From contig WSZJ01000046.1 in NCBI GenBank assembly GCA_009773755.1, positions 1 through 36,135 of the forward strand: a stretch of DNA of 36,135 nucleotides. The letters are read 5' to 3'. The DNA is from Planctomycetota bacterium (GTDB lineage: Bacteria > Planctomycetota > MHYJ01 > WSZJ01). The notes under the pieces were generated by a model. It saw only the letters and a list, made by a program, of their open reading frames with translations, was not told where the DNA came from and searched no databases. Within the stretch, counting starts at the first letter, position 1. The number at the start of each line of letters is the position of its first letter. The position numbers and the translations under genes were made by a program. Shown piece by piece: positions 17,910 through 26,575 of the stretch.

Positions 17910-18089
17910 CTAGAGCTTGATGACCGGTTCGCCGTCGTAGTACCCGCAATTCCCGCACACGCGATGCGGCCGCCGCCTCTGGTGGCAGCGCGGGCACTCG
18001 GCCAGCGTCAATTTCGGAAGCTTGTGGCGGTCGTGCGTCCGCTTCTTGCGCGTCCGCGACCGGGAAAATTTGCGTTTTGGATTGGGCAT
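17910..18089 (-). CDS. rpmF: 50S ribosomal protein L32
   Basis: This 59-residue basic protein begins MPNPKRKFSRSRTRKKR and contains two Cys pairs, CPRC (residues 32-35) and CGNC (45-48), that form the zinc-binding L32 fold; YYDGEPVIKL ends it. Linkage to plsX and fabH is a classic arrangement joining ribosome and membrane lipid synthesis. The ATG at 18089 gives the exact L32 N-terminus. It is the first gene of the operon, with a predicted leader of about 28 bases. Confidence 0.96.
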   Translation of the reverse strand: MPNPKRKFSRSRTRKKRTHDRHKLPKLTLAECPRCHQRRRPHRVCGNCGYYDGEPVIKL

Positions 18090-18123
18090 GGTTTCCGCTC
18101 TCAGGGATGAATGAAGGGCGCGG

Positions 18124-18153
18124 AGTTTAGCGGCGGGAGAGCGCGAGTGTCAA
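18124..18153 (-). promoter_or_regulatory. Sigma70-type promoter of rpmF-plsX-fabH-fabD
   Basis: A perfect -35 TTGACA (18153-18148) and a -10 TAAACT (18129-18124) are separated by 18 bases. The -10 lies 34 bases before the rpmF ATG, giving a normal short leader. It is the clearest two-part promoter in the window. Confidence 0.8.
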
Positions 18154-18218
18154 GAATGGGGGGCAGAAGCGGCGTAAGCGCTTGGGGCGAGAACGGTTCC
18201 GGTCGGTGACGCCAATTC

Positions 18219-21200
18219 TCAGTAGTCCTCTGTCTCTCCTTGCGACGGCATGTCCGCGAGCGCCGACTGGAATTCCGCCCCGAGCGCCGCATCCTCACGC
18301 AGAGGTTTGAGCAGCAGGTCCCGCGTGGCCAGCTCCCTGTTGTTCCAACCCGCCGCAATCGCCTCACGAAACGCCTCCAGCGCCTTCTCCAGTTCCCCCG
18401 TCGCGCTGAGCGAGCACGCCAGGTTGTACCTGGGGCCCGAAAGCGCGGGGTTCAGGTGGATGGCGCTCCGAAGGAAGGCGATCGCCTCCTTGTGCCGGCC
18501 AAGACGCGCGCAGATCGCGCCGCAGTTCGCCAGCGTCCGGGGGCGCCTTGGCTCAATCCGGTTGGCCCGCACGAAATCCCGAAGACTGTCGTTCAGGTTG
18601 TTCATCCGGTGACTGGCGCGCCCTCGCCACAGCAGCACGTCCGCGCTCTCCGGCTGGATTTCCAGCGCCCGGTCGAACGCGGCCTTCGCTTCTTCGTATT
18701 CGCCCCGCGAAAAATGAAGAGTCCCCTTGTAGTGCGCGGCCCGGAAATGCGACGGGTCCTCCTCGAGGACGCCGTCGAGGCACTTGAGCGCCCCTGTGGT
18801 ATCGCCCGCCCGCTGAAGTGCGGCCGCTTCGCTCAGCCGGTACTCGACCGGCGATGGCGCGCCACGGGCGGCGGCCTCGAAGTGACCGGCGGCTTCCGAG
18901 GGGCGGCCCTCCTGGAGAGCGATCTGGGCGAGCACTTCCGCCGCGACGGGCGAGTCTGGAAACGAGGCGAGCGCTTCTTTCGCGGCGACGCGGGCGCGGT
19001 CGGTCCTTCCCCTCGCAAGGTGACCCTGCGCGGTGTGCTCCAGCGCCAGCCTGATCGCGTCCTCCGCGAAGTCGCGGACTTTTTTCGCGGCCGCCTGAAG
19101 GCACGGCACCCTGGCCAGACGGCGACCGAGAGTCGCGCAAGCGGAACGGGCATGCCGCGCGTCGCTCTTGCGCAGGGCGTCCCGCACCGCCGGGTAGAAC
19201 TCGTCGAATGCGGCGCGGTCGATGCACGAATGAACGCTGCGCCCGATATTCTCCGTAACCGTTTCTTCCGGGTCCGCCAGCTGGCCCCTCACGGCGCAGA
19301 GAAAATACCTGACGTGCGGACACAGACTCGCGGCGTCAATGTGCTCGACGACCTCCTTCTCGGACGCAAACGACAGAAAAAACTCGTGCAGCCCCCGGGC
19401 CTTGATCGCCTTCACGCCCTTGGGAGAAGCGAGCAACACCGGCGCGACGCGGTCGGCCGTGAGGGTCTCGCGAAGCCGCAGGAGGGGCCCGATGAGTTCG
19501 GAAGGGAACGCGGCGCACGCGCTCAGATCAAGCACCACGTTGTGCGCCCCCGACTGGCACGCGATCCCCGCAAGCCTCACCAGGTCGTCCCGTCCGGCAG
19601 CCGAAGAGCATCCCTTGTCGCCGATCCGGAGGACGAGGAAGCACGCGTGCCGGTCCACGGCGAATTGCGCGTGGCTCATCGCCACCCCGCGGCAGGACGG
19701 ACACGCCAGCTCGCCTCTCAGCGGCGCCTTGAACTTGAAGGAACGCCCGCACCCGTCGCACCTCAGCACGAGCGGCTGCGCGAAAAAACCGTCGTCCTTC
19801 TCCTTCTCCTCGCCACTCGCGTACCCCAGCCCCTGCAACACATGCCATCGCGGCGGAGGCGCCATCCCCTCCGCGCTGAACACCGCCTGCACCTCCGCGC
19901 ACCGCTTCACACGCTCTTCGTCCATCCACGCCTCTTCCAGCCCCTCCGCCTCCTTCCGCCCCATCTTCGCCTGCGTCGATCCCTTCTCGCCCGGATCGGC
20001 CAGCTCTTCCAGGATGCCGTCGTAGTCCTGAAATCGTCTCGACGGACTCTTCTCGAGCATCCGTGAGAGAACGGAGCAGATCGAGCTGGGAACGTCAGGG
20101 TTGAATCGAAGCGGTGAGGGCGGAAGTCCCGATTTGTGGCGGCGCATGAGAGTCGCGAAGTCGGGACCCTCAAAGGGTGCGTGACCGGTCAGCATGAAGA
20201 ACAGCGTGCAACCGAGCGAGTAAATGTCCGATCGCTGGTCGGCGCGGGCGCCGTCGAACTGTTCGGGGCTCATGAACTCCGGCGTGCCCAGCACGGCGCC
20301 CGTCCCCGTCATGCTCGACCCGTCGAGCATCATCTTTGCGAGGCCGAAATCCGTCAGCTTGACCTCGCCGGACCGCGAAATCAGCACGTTTCGCGGCTTG
20401 ATGTCGCGGTGGACGACACCGCGGCGCGCCGCAAATTGAAGCGCTTCCGCAATGCGCACGGCAATCTGCGCGGCGACCCCTGCGGGAAGCGGCCCGTTTG
20501 CCGTGACGATCGCGTGAAGGCTCGCTCCGTCGACATACTCCATCGCCATGTAGTGGTAGCCATGGTGCTTGCCGATGTCGACCGTGCGGCGGACGACGGG
20601 GTGCTCGAGAGAAGCGGTGATGCGGGCCTCGGTCATGAACCGGTCCAGATGATCGGCGGACTTCCCGAGTTCGAGGCGGAGGACCTTGATGGCGAACTCG
20701 CGCCCTTCGGATTCCGCGAGGTAGACATTCCCCCAGCCGCCGATTCCCAGGAGTCCTTTCACGCGGTAACGCCCGAAAGTTCTTCCGAGAAGCGGATCGC
20801 CCGCCTCGGCTTTCGCCTCGGCTTCGATCGGGATCTTGACGCGGCGAAGCTCTTCGAATGCCTTCCCTGTCAGCAGCGCTCCTTTCGACGCCGGCGCGGC
20901 ACCGGCAGGCTGTGCCGACCTGGCGGAAATGCGCACTGAAGGGCCCTTCGTTACCCCTCGTCCCGCGCGTTCGACACCGGCCTCGCCGCAACGCGGACAC
21001 TTCACCGTTCGCTTCTTCGCCAGGTCCTTGCCGGAGAGCATCGCCGCGCACGAGGCGCACTGGAACTCGGCTTCCCCGATGCCGGCGGAGATCGCCTCGA
21101 CAGCGGCTTCGTCGGCCATCCCGAGGGACGCGACCAGCGTTTCGATCGGGACCGGATGACCCGAGCGCGCGAGCCGCTCAGCCGCCTCGCTCGCGTCGCC

Positions 21201-21284
21201 GGCCTCGCGGGAAGAGAAATGGCCGAGGCGCTGGCCGACGGAGAGGAAGAGAGCGTCGAACGAGTCGAGTGTGGTGCGGTTCAT
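18219..21284 (-). CDS. Cytoplasmic Ser/Thr protein kinase with two zinc ribbons, STAS-like domain and TPR array
   Basis: This 1021-residue protein has no membrane segment. Residues 1-70 form a helical region, followed by a zinc ribbon (Cys76/79/96/99). A complete Hanks-type kinase spans about 173-430: LLGIGGWGNVY, AIKVL with Lys200, HRDIKPRN with Asp294, DFG at 312-314, and GTPEFMSPE. A second zinc ribbon follows (Cys509/512/528/531). Residues ~545-652 resemble a STAS domain (FLVLRIGD, NVVLDLSACAAF, LGIxxLL-like ELIGPLLRLRETL); the usual Ser/Thr switch region reads PSELIG, so a classical phospho-switch is uncertain. From ~745 to 1000 come TPR repeats (for example HYKGTLHFSRGEYEEAKAAFDRALEIQPES). 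The architecture suggests kinase signalling combined with partner-switch and scaffold functions. The substrate is unknown. It stands alone, 59 bases after alaS. Confidence 0.9.
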   Translation of the reverse strand: MNRTTLDSFDALFLSVGQRLGHFSSREAGDASEAAERLARSGHPVPIETLVASLGMADEAAVEAISAGIGEAEFQCASCAAMLSGKDLAKKRTVKCPRCGEAGVERAGRGVTKGPSVRISARSAQPAGAAPASKGALLTGKAFEELRRVKIPIEAEAKAEAGDPLLGRTFGRYRVKGLLGIGGWGNVYLAESEGREFAIKVLRLELGKSADHLDRFMTEARITASLEHPVVRRTVDIGKHHGYHYMAMEYVDGASLHAIVTANGPLPAGVAAQIAVRIAEALQFAARRGVVHRDIKPRNVLISRSGEVKLTDFGLAKMMLDGSSMTGTGAVLGTPEFMSPEQFDGARADQRSDIYSLGCTLFFMLTGHAPFEGPDFATLMRRHKSGLPPSPLRFNPDVPSSICSVLSRMLEKSPSRRFQDYDGILEELADPGEKGSTQAKMGRKEAEGLEEAWMDEERVKRCAEVQAVFSAEGMAPPPRWHVLQGLGYASGEEKEKDDGFFAQPLVLRCDGCGRSFKFKAPLRGELACPSCRGVAMSHAQFAVDRHACFLVLRIGDKGCSSAAGRDDLVRLAGIACQSGAHNVVLDLSACAAFPSELIGPLLRLRETLTADRVAPVLLASPKGVKAIKARGLHEFFLSFASEKEVVEHIDAASLCPHVRYFLCAVRGQLADPEETVTENIGRSVHSCIDRAAFDEFYPAVRDALRKSDARHARSACATLGRRLARVPCLQAAAKKVRDFAEDAIRLALEHTAQGHLARGRTDRARVAAKEALASFPDSPVAAEVLAQIALQEGRPSEAAGHFEAAARGAPSPVEYRLSEAAALQRAGDTTGALKCLDGVLEEDPSHFRAAHYKGTLHFSRGEYEEAKAAFDRALEIQPESADVLLWRGRASHRMNNLNDSLRDFVRANRIEPRRPRTLANCGAICARLGRHKEAIAFLRSAIHLNPALSGPRYNLACSLSATGELEKALEAFREAIAAGWNNRELATRDLLLKPLREDAALGAEFQSALADMPSQGETEDY

Positions 21285-21302
21285 GGGTGCGGGCCAGCAG
21301 GC

Positions 21303-21308
21303 ATGCTA
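21303..21308 (-). promoter_or_regulatory. Possible -10 element (TAGCAT) of the kinase gene
   Basis: TAGCAT ends 18 bases before ATG 21284, in the 59-base gap after alaS. No good -35 is visible. Readthrough from alaS is equally possible. Confidence 0.3.
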
Positions 21309-21343
21309 CCGCCGGGCGGGGCGCCGTCCATGGAAGGAGAGGA

Positions 21344-23977
21344 TCAGGCGAGCGCCTTCCGTATGGCCGCTTTGGCCGCCTCCAGCCCGGCCGGGACCTT
21401 TGCGGGATCTTTGCCGCCGCACGTCGCGATGTCCTTCTTGCCGCCTCCCCCCGCGCCCATCGCCTTGCCCGCTTCCTTCGCGATCGCGCCGGCGTCGAGC
21501 TTCGACGTGAGGTCCTCCCGGACCCCGATGACGAGGATCGGTTTTTCCTCGAAGACGCTTCCCAGCGCCGCGACGGCGATCTTCTGCTCCTTGACGAGTT
21601 TGTCGATCATGGACCGGAGGTCGTCGGCGGATTTGTCCTGGAGGAGCTCGACCACGGCTTTCTCCGGGCCGACGGCGAACGCTTTCGAGTGCAGCCCGCC
21701 CGCCTCGTCCGCCGCCGCCGCGCGGCGGGATTTCTCCTGCTCGCGCCTGAGCTGCTGCAACTCATCGAGAACTTCCTGGATGCGGTTCGGCAGTTTAGCC
21801 GCCGGAGTATTGAGCATCGTCGCAGCCGTGTTGACGCGGTCCTCGACCTGGAGCGCATGCGCGACGGCTCCCATGCCGGTCACGGCTTCGATCCGGCGAG
21901 TGCCTCCCGCGACCGATCCTTCGCTCACGATGTGGAAATAGCCGATCGTCCCCGCCGCCGGCACGTGCGTCCCGCCGCAGAGCTCCCGTGACCAGTCGCC
22001 GACCGAAACGACCCGCACGACGTCGCCATACTTGTCCGCGAAGAACATCAGCGCGCCCAGCTTCTTCGCTTCCGCCATCGGCATCTCGCGCCAGGTCACC
22101 GGCGCGTTCTCCATGATCCGTTCGTTGACATGGTTTTCGATGCGGCGGACTTCGTCGCGGGTGAGGGACTGGAAGTGGCTGAAGTCGAATCGCAGGCGGT
22201 CGGGCGCGACGAGGGAGCCTGCCTGCTCGACGTGTTTGCCCAGAATGGTGCGAAGCGCGTTGTGGAGGATGTGCGTTCCCGTGTGGTTGCGCTGGATTGC
22301 CCAGCGGCGGTCAATGTCCACCTGCGCCTCGACACTCAGCCCGGGACGCAGCGTGCCGCGCATGACCGTGCCGCCGTGCAACCAGTAGCCCTCGGTCTTC
22401 TTCGTTTCGTCGATCCGGACTTCGACGCCGTCGCCTTTCAGGATTCCCACGTCGCCCATCTGGCCGCCGCTTTCCGCGTAGAAAGGCGATTGGTCCAGGA
22501 CGATCCGCACGACGGTCCCGGGACCCGCGCCGTCGACGACATCGTTGCCGGCGATGATCGCCTTGACGACCGCCGTCGTCTGCAGCGCGTCGTAGCCGCA
22601 GAATCTCGTCGGCGCGACGGTAGGCTTGATCTTTCCCAGCGGCCCGATCGCAAACACATCGCCCGACGCCGTCGCGTGGCTCTTCTTGCGATGCTCCTCC
22701 ATCAGCGCGTCGTACCGCTTGCGGTCGGCGGAGAGATTCTTCTCTTTGAGGATCTCCGTCAGCTGGTCGATCGGAAGCCCGTGGGTCTGGTGAAGGTCGA
22801 AAGCGACTTCGCCCGAGAAGGTCCGCGCCTTCGACTCCCGGAGATTCGCGACCTCGCGATCGATGATCCCCGTCGCCAGCTCCAGGGTCGCCGCATACTG
22901 CTCCTCCTCCGCCTTCACGATCCGCGCGATGTTCTCGCGCCGCTCGACGATTTCAGGATACGCCTCCCCCATCGCCTCGCCGACCGCGGGAACGAGCCGG
23001 AAGAGCCACGCTTCGCGCATCCCCATCCGCCGTCCGTCGTCGGACGCGCGGCGGATGATGCGCCGGAGGACGTATTCGCGCCCCTCGTTGCCGGGGGCGA
23101 TCCCGTCGCAGATGACGAATGTCATCGCCCGAGCGTGGTCCGCGATGCGGCGGAAGCGCGGCGTTTCATCGCCTTCCTGCGAGTACGGCTTTCCGGTGAT
23201 TTCTCCGATCCGGCGCAGGATCGGCGCGAAGAGGTCGGTGTCGAAATTTGTCGGGACGCCCTGGAGCGTCGCGACGGTGCGCTCCAGCCCCATGCCCGTG
23301 TCGATGTTTTTATTTTTAAGCGGCGCGAGGACTCCGCCGTCCTGCCGGTCGAATTGCGTGAAGACGAGATTCCAGATCTCGATGTGCCGCTTGCATTTCG
23401 CGCACAGCGGACCGCAATCCCCGGGCGAACACCCGTACTTCGCCCCGCGGTCGTAGTAAATCTCGCTGCACGGCCCGCACGGCCCGTTCGGCCCGTCCTT
23501 CGGCGCGTTCGCGGGCCAGAAATTGTCATTCGCGTCCCCGCGGAAAAGCTTCGCCTTCGGGATGATCTTCAGCCAGAGGTCGTAGGCTTCCTGGTCCTCC
23601 TCGTAAACCGTCACGCTCAGGCGCGCAGGGTCGATTCCCAGTTCCTTCGTCACGAATTCCCACGCCCAGGGAATCGCGTCCGCCTTGAAGTAGTCCCCGA
23701 ACGAGAAATTCCCCAGCATCTCGAAAAACGTCTGGTGGCTCGGCGTCTTTCCGACATTCTCAAGGTCGCCCGTTCGCAGACATTTCTGCGAAGTCGTCGC
23801 CCGCTTGTACGGCTTGTTCCCCTTCCCCAGAAACATGTCCTTGAACTGGTTCATCCCCGCGCCCGTGAACAGCACCGTCGGGTCGTTCTCCGGCACCAGC
23901 GAGTCCGACTTTTCGACAGTGTGGCCCTTCTTCTCGAAGAATCTCAGGTAGCGCGAACGGACTTCGGAGGCCTTCAT
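21344..23977 (-). CDS. alaS: Alanyl-tRNA synthetase
   Basis: This 877-residue enzyme charges tRNA-Ala. The class II catalytic domain opens with RYLRFFEKKGH and FTGAGMNQFKDMFLG, and contains HIEIWNLVFTQF and GMGLERTVATLQG. The editing domain has the zinc motifs HTGTHILHNALR and CGGTH. A C-terminal coiled coil and a glycine-rich C-Ala region (MGAGGGGKKDIATCGG) end it. A Cys cluster near residue 170 (CSPGDCGPLCAKCKRH) matches the extra Cys found in many bacterial AlaRS. I chose ATG 23977 (MKASEVRSRYL), which matches the family N-terminus; the open frame before it lacks homology. TATTCT at 24024-24019 might be a -10. The recA-alaS order is common in bacteria. Confidence 0.96.
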   Translation of the reverse strand: MKASEVRSRYLRFFEKKGHTVEKSDSLVPENDPTVLFTGAGMNQFKDMFLGKGNKPYKRATTSQKCLRTGDLENVGKTPSHQTFFEMLGNFSFGDYFKADAIPWAWEFVTKELGIDPARLSVTVYEEDQEAYDLWLKIIPKAKLFRGDANDNFWPANAPKDGPNGPCGPCSEIYYDRGAKYGCSPGDCGPLCAKCKRHIEIWNLVFTQFDRQDGGVLAPLKNKNIDTGMGLERTVATLQGVPTNFDTDLFAPILRRIGEITGKPYSQEGDETPRFRRIADHARAMTFVICDGIAPGNEGREYVLRRIIRRASDDGRRMGMREAWLFRLVPAVGEAMGEAYPEIVERRENIARIVKAEEEQYAATLELATGIIDREVANLRESKARTFSGEVAFDLHQTHGLPIDQLTEILKEKNLSADRKRYDALMEEHRKKSHATASGDVFAIGPLGKIKPTVAPTRFCGYDALQTTAVVKAIIAGNDVVDGAGPGTVVRIVLDQSPFYAESGGQMGDVGILKGDGVEVRIDETKKTEGYWLHGGTVMRGTLRPGLSVEAQVDIDRRWAIQRNHTGTHILHNALRTILGKHVEQAGSLVAPDRLRFDFSHFQSLTRDEVRRIENHVNERIMENAPVTWREMPMAEAKKLGALMFFADKYGDVVRVVSVGDWSRELCGGTHVPAAGTIGYFHIVSEGSVAGGTRRIEAVTGMGAVAHALQVEDRVNTAATMLNTPAAKLPNRIQEVLDELQQLRREQEKSRRAAAADEAGGLHSKAFAVGPEKAVVELLQDKSADDLRSMIDKLVKEQKIAVAALGSVFEEKPILVIGVREDLTSKLDAGAIAKEAGKAMGAGGGGKKDIATCGGKDPAKVPAGLEAAKAAIRKALA

Positions 23978-24082
23978 TGATGCAGCTCGATTGGGGAAGA
24001 GGACTGATGGGGGCGAAGAGAATAACAACCGGCCGGGGAAGAGGTTCGGAAATTAGTGGCCGGCGGCACGCTCGCGGAAGGA

Positions 24083-25114
24083 TTACGGCTCGACCCTGGT
24101 GCCCGGGGACCCCGGCGTCGCCGCGGCCTTCTTGACCGCTTCCTCGATCTGTTTCATCACCTCGGCATTCTGCTCCAGGTACTCGCGGGCCTTGTCCCTC
24201 CCCTGTCCCAGCCGCGTTTCACCGAAATTGAACCAGGTACCGCTCTTCGTCAGCACCTTGTGCAGTTCGCCGAGCTCAAGCACGTCCCCTTCGCGCGATA
24301 TCCCCTTCCCGAAAATAATGTCGAACTCCGCCTTGCGGAAGGGCGGAGCGAGCTTGTTCTTCACGATCGTCGCCTTGCTGCGGTTGCCGATCACGGCCTC
24401 GCCATCCTTGATCGACGTGATGCGCCGGGTCTCGATGCGGACGGAAGCGTAGAACTTGAGGGCCCGTCCTCCGGGAGTGGTCTCGGGATTCCCGTACATG
24501 ACGCCGATTTTCTCGCGGATCTGGTTGGTGAACACGATCGCGGTGTTCGACTTTCCGAGCGAGCCGGTAAGTTTCCGGAGCGCCTGGCTCATCAGCCTCG
24601 CCTGGAGGCCGACGTGCGCGTCCCCCATTTCTCCCTCGATCTCGGCCCGCGGCGCGAGGGCGGCGACCGAATCGATGACGATCAGGTCGACCGAGCCCGA
24701 GCGAACGAGCAGGTCCGCGATTTCCAGCGCCTGCTCGCCGTTGTCCGGCTGCGAGAGCAGAAGCGACTCGACGTTGACTCCGATGCGCTTCGCGTAAACC
24801 GGGTCGAGCGCGTGTTCCGCGTCGATGAACGCCGCGGTCCCTCCGTTCTTCTGCGCGTTCGCCGCGATGTGCAGGCAGACCGTCGTCTTGCCGCTGGCCT
24901 CCGGCCCGAATATTTCGCTGACTCGCGCCCGCGGTATTCCGCCGCCGCCCAGCGCGAGATCCAGCGTCAGCGACCCCGTGGAAATTCCGTTCACCAGCTG
25001 CTTCGGCTCCGCGCCCAGACGCATGATCGCTCCGCGGCCGAACTGCTTTTCGATCTGGGCAATCGCCGCCTGAAGTGCGGTGCGCTTGACGTCGGGCCTG
25101 GCGGTTTCGGACAT
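24083..25114 (-). CDS. recA: Recombinase RecA
   Basis: This 343-residue strand-exchange ATPase for homologous recombination and SOS induction has Walker [10 protein letters not shown], Walker [11 protein letters not shown], the L1/L2 DNA-binding loops in [21 protein letters not shown] and [21 protein letters not shown], and the conserved [12 protein letters not shown] segment. Length and N-terminus are normal. The ATG at 25114 has a weak GGA-type site upstream and a predicted leader of about 35 bases. I see no recognisable LexA operator before it. It sits between thpR (upstream) and alaS (downstream, 105 bases away). Confidence 0.97.
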   Translation of the reverse strand: MSETARPDVKRTALQAAIAQIEKQFGRGAIMRLGAEPKQLVNGISTGSLTLDLALGGGGIPRARVSEIFGPEASGKTTVCLHIAANAQKNGGTAAFIDAEHALDPVYAKRIGVNVESLLLSQPDNGEQALEIADLLVRSGSVDLIVIDSVAALAPRAEIEGEMGDAHVGLQARLMSQALRKLTGSLGKSNTAIVFTNQIREKIGVMYGNPETTPGGRALKFYASVRIETRRITSIKDGEAVIGNRSKATIVKNKLAPPFRKAEFDIIFGKGISREGDVLELGELHKVLTKSGTWFNFGETRLGQGRDKAREYLEQNAEVMKQIEEAVKKAAATPGSPGTRVEP

Positions 25115-25156
25115 GGCGGGTTCCGTGAAGAGGTTTTGGGGCGGAAGCAGGGCTAC

Positions 25157-25184
25157 AGACTACTCCACGGTGCTCATTGATCAA
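25157..25184 (-). promoter_or_regulatory. Putative promoter of recA (TTGATC-N16-TAGTCT)
   Basis: TTGATC (25184-25179) and TAGTCT (25162-25157) are 16 bases apart, in the gap between thpR and recA. The -35 lies inside the 8-bp palindrome TTGATCAA and overlaps the thpR stop codon region. Confidence 0.45.
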
Positions 25185-25795
25185 CGACTGTCGCTTCTCG
25201 CCTCGTTCAGCTGCGGCTTCGCGTGATCCCCGCCTCCCGCAAGGCGCAGCGGCGAGCGATGGAGCGCTTCGTACTCGGCGCCGGCGGGTTTCAGGACGGA
25301 CCGGTACAGAACCAATTCGCGCGCCACCCACTCGCCTCGACGATTCGCCGCCTCTTTCCGGACTTCGTCGAGAAGCGCAGGAGCATTCCGGCGCGACCGC
25401 AGCCGTGCGAGCGTGAGATGGGGATTGAATACATGGTTGTCGGAGTGGAAGCCAAGCGGCCTCATGCCGCGATCCACGGCCCCGGCAAGCCGTTCGAGGG
25501 TGCCGGTCGGATCCTCGATTTTTGCGAAGACGACGCGAGGATTCAGTCCGCCGAAGACGCCGACTCCGTTCAGGCGCAGGAGTGCCGGGGGTGAGCTGGC
25601 GGCCAAGCGCTCGACGGCGTCGCGAATCTCCGGAACCGCCTGCGCGCCCACTTCTCCGAAAAACTTCAGCGTCACGTGCCACTGCGGAGGTGTCGTCCAC
25701 TTCGCGTCGGCGCCGCTGGAACGCAGGTCATTGATGACCTGTGCCAGCACCGGGTGAAGCGCGGGATCGGAATCGATGGCAATGAAGAGCCTCAT
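25181..25795 (-). CDS. thpR: RNA 2',3'-cyclic phosphodiesterase (2H phosphoesterase)
   Basis: This 204-residue protein carries the two HxTx motifs of the 2H family: HVTLKFFGEVG in the first half and HLTLARLRSRR in the second, with MRLFIAID at the start. Enzymes of this family open 2',3'-cyclic phosphates on RNA to 2'-phosphates. The C-terminal ~20 residues are a charged, poorly conserved tail. It precedes recA, a frequent pairing. The ATG at 25795 has the hexamer TAAAGT ending 6 bases upstream, so it is probably leaderless and independent of the sdh operon, whose stop is 30 bases away. Confidence 0.92.
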   Translation of the reverse strand: MRLFIAIDSDPALHPVLAQVINDLRSSGADAKWTTPPQWHVTLKFFGEVGAQAVPEIRDAVERLAASSPPALLRLNGVGVFGGLNPRVVFAKIEDPTGTLERLAGAVDRGMRPLGFHSDNHVFNPHLTLARLRSRRNAPALLDEVRKEAANRRGEWVARELVLYRSVLKPAGAEYEALHRSPLRLAGGGDHAKPQLNEARSDSR

Positions 25796-25801
25796 CGCCA
25801 G

Positions 25802-25807
25802 ACTTTA
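25802..25807 (-). promoter_or_regulatory. Putative -10 element (TAAAGT) of thpR
   Basis: TAAAGT ends exactly 6 bases before ATG 25795, predicting a transcript starting at the start codon. It lies in the 30-base gap after sdhB. No -35 is recognisable. Confidence 0.5.
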
Positions 25808-25825
25808 CCCGCTTCGAGGCTCATT

Positions 25826-26575
25826 TCACGCCGACCGCCCGAACAGGAACCGGAACAGGCGGCGGATGGGGTCGAAGAAGCGATCAGCGACGCGCTCTTT
25901 CAGCGGAATGATGGCGTTGTCGGTGATCGTGATGTGTTCGGGGCAAACCTTTGTGCAGCACTTGGTGATGTTGCAGTACCCGATCCCGTGAGCGTCCTTG
26001 AGATCGGCGAGCCGGTCTTCGACGTCGAGGGGATGCATCTCGAGCGCCGCGGTGTAGACGAGAAAGCGCGGCCCGATGAACTGGTCGTGCAGGTGGTGGT
26101 CCCGAAGCACGTGGCAGACATCCTGGCAGAGGAAGCACTCGATGCATTTGCGGAATTCCTGCACCCGGTCCACGTCGGCCTGCGCGATCCGCCAGGTGCC
26201 GTCCGCGGCGTCCGGCGGGCGTGGCTTGAACGGCTTGATGCGCTTCTTGACGTCATAGTTCCACGACACGTCGGTGACGAGGTCCTTGAGGATCGGGAAG
26301 GCCTTCATGGGCTGAATGGTGACGGTTTCGCCGGGCGGCAGGTCGGTCATGCGTGTCATGCACATGAGGCGCGGGCGCCCGTTGATTTCAGCGGAGCAGG
26401 AGCCGCACTTTCCGGCCTTGCAGTTCCACCGGACGGCCATGTCGTTGGCGGATTCGGCCTGGATCTGGTGAACGGCGTCCAGAACCACCATTCCTTCGGT
26501 GATTTCAGTGGCGTACTCGCGGAATTCCCCGCCTCCCGCGGCGCCGCGCCAGATCCGGAATGGGACCTTCGGCAT
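25826..26575 (-). CDS. sdhB: Succinate dehydrogenase iron-sulfur subunit
   Basis: This 249-residue subunit passes electrons from the flavoprotein to the membrane anchor. The [2Fe-2S] ligands lie in WNCKAGKCGSC and the later CMTR Cys; CIECFLCQDVCH and CNITKCCTKVCPEHI supply the remaining clusters. The third Cys of the last motif region (TKCCTKVCPE) resembles the Sdh1/fumarate reductase-like branch. ATG 26575 overlaps the sdhA stop by one base (TAATG), so translation is coupled. It is the last gene of sdhC-sdhA-sdhB. Confidence 0.95.
   Translation of the reverse strand: MPKVPFRIWRGAAGGGEFREYATEITEGMVVLDAVHQIQAESANDMAVRWNCKAGKCGSCSAEINGRPRLMCMTRMTDLPPGETVTIQPMKAFPILKDLVTDVSWNYDVKKRIKPFKPRPPDAADGTWRIAQADVDRVQEFRKCIECFLCQDVCHVLRDHHLHDQFIGPRFLVYTAALEMHPLDVEDRLADLKDAHGIGYCNITKCCTKVCPEHITITDNAIIPLKERVADRFFDPIRRLFRFLFGRSA

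Noticed and set aside
15644..17920. A 758-codon open frame on the plus strand across fabD, fabH and plsX; similar long antisense frames at 3817-5484 and 22130-23980
   Set aside because: They lie opposite strongly recognisable genes, have skewed Arg/Pro/His-rich composition and no recognisable domains. They are expected from the strong third-position G+C bias.
24027..24060. CCGGCC...GGCCGG pairing after recA as a terminator
   Set aside because: The stem is only 6 bp with a loop of over 20 bases, and no proper U-tract follows.
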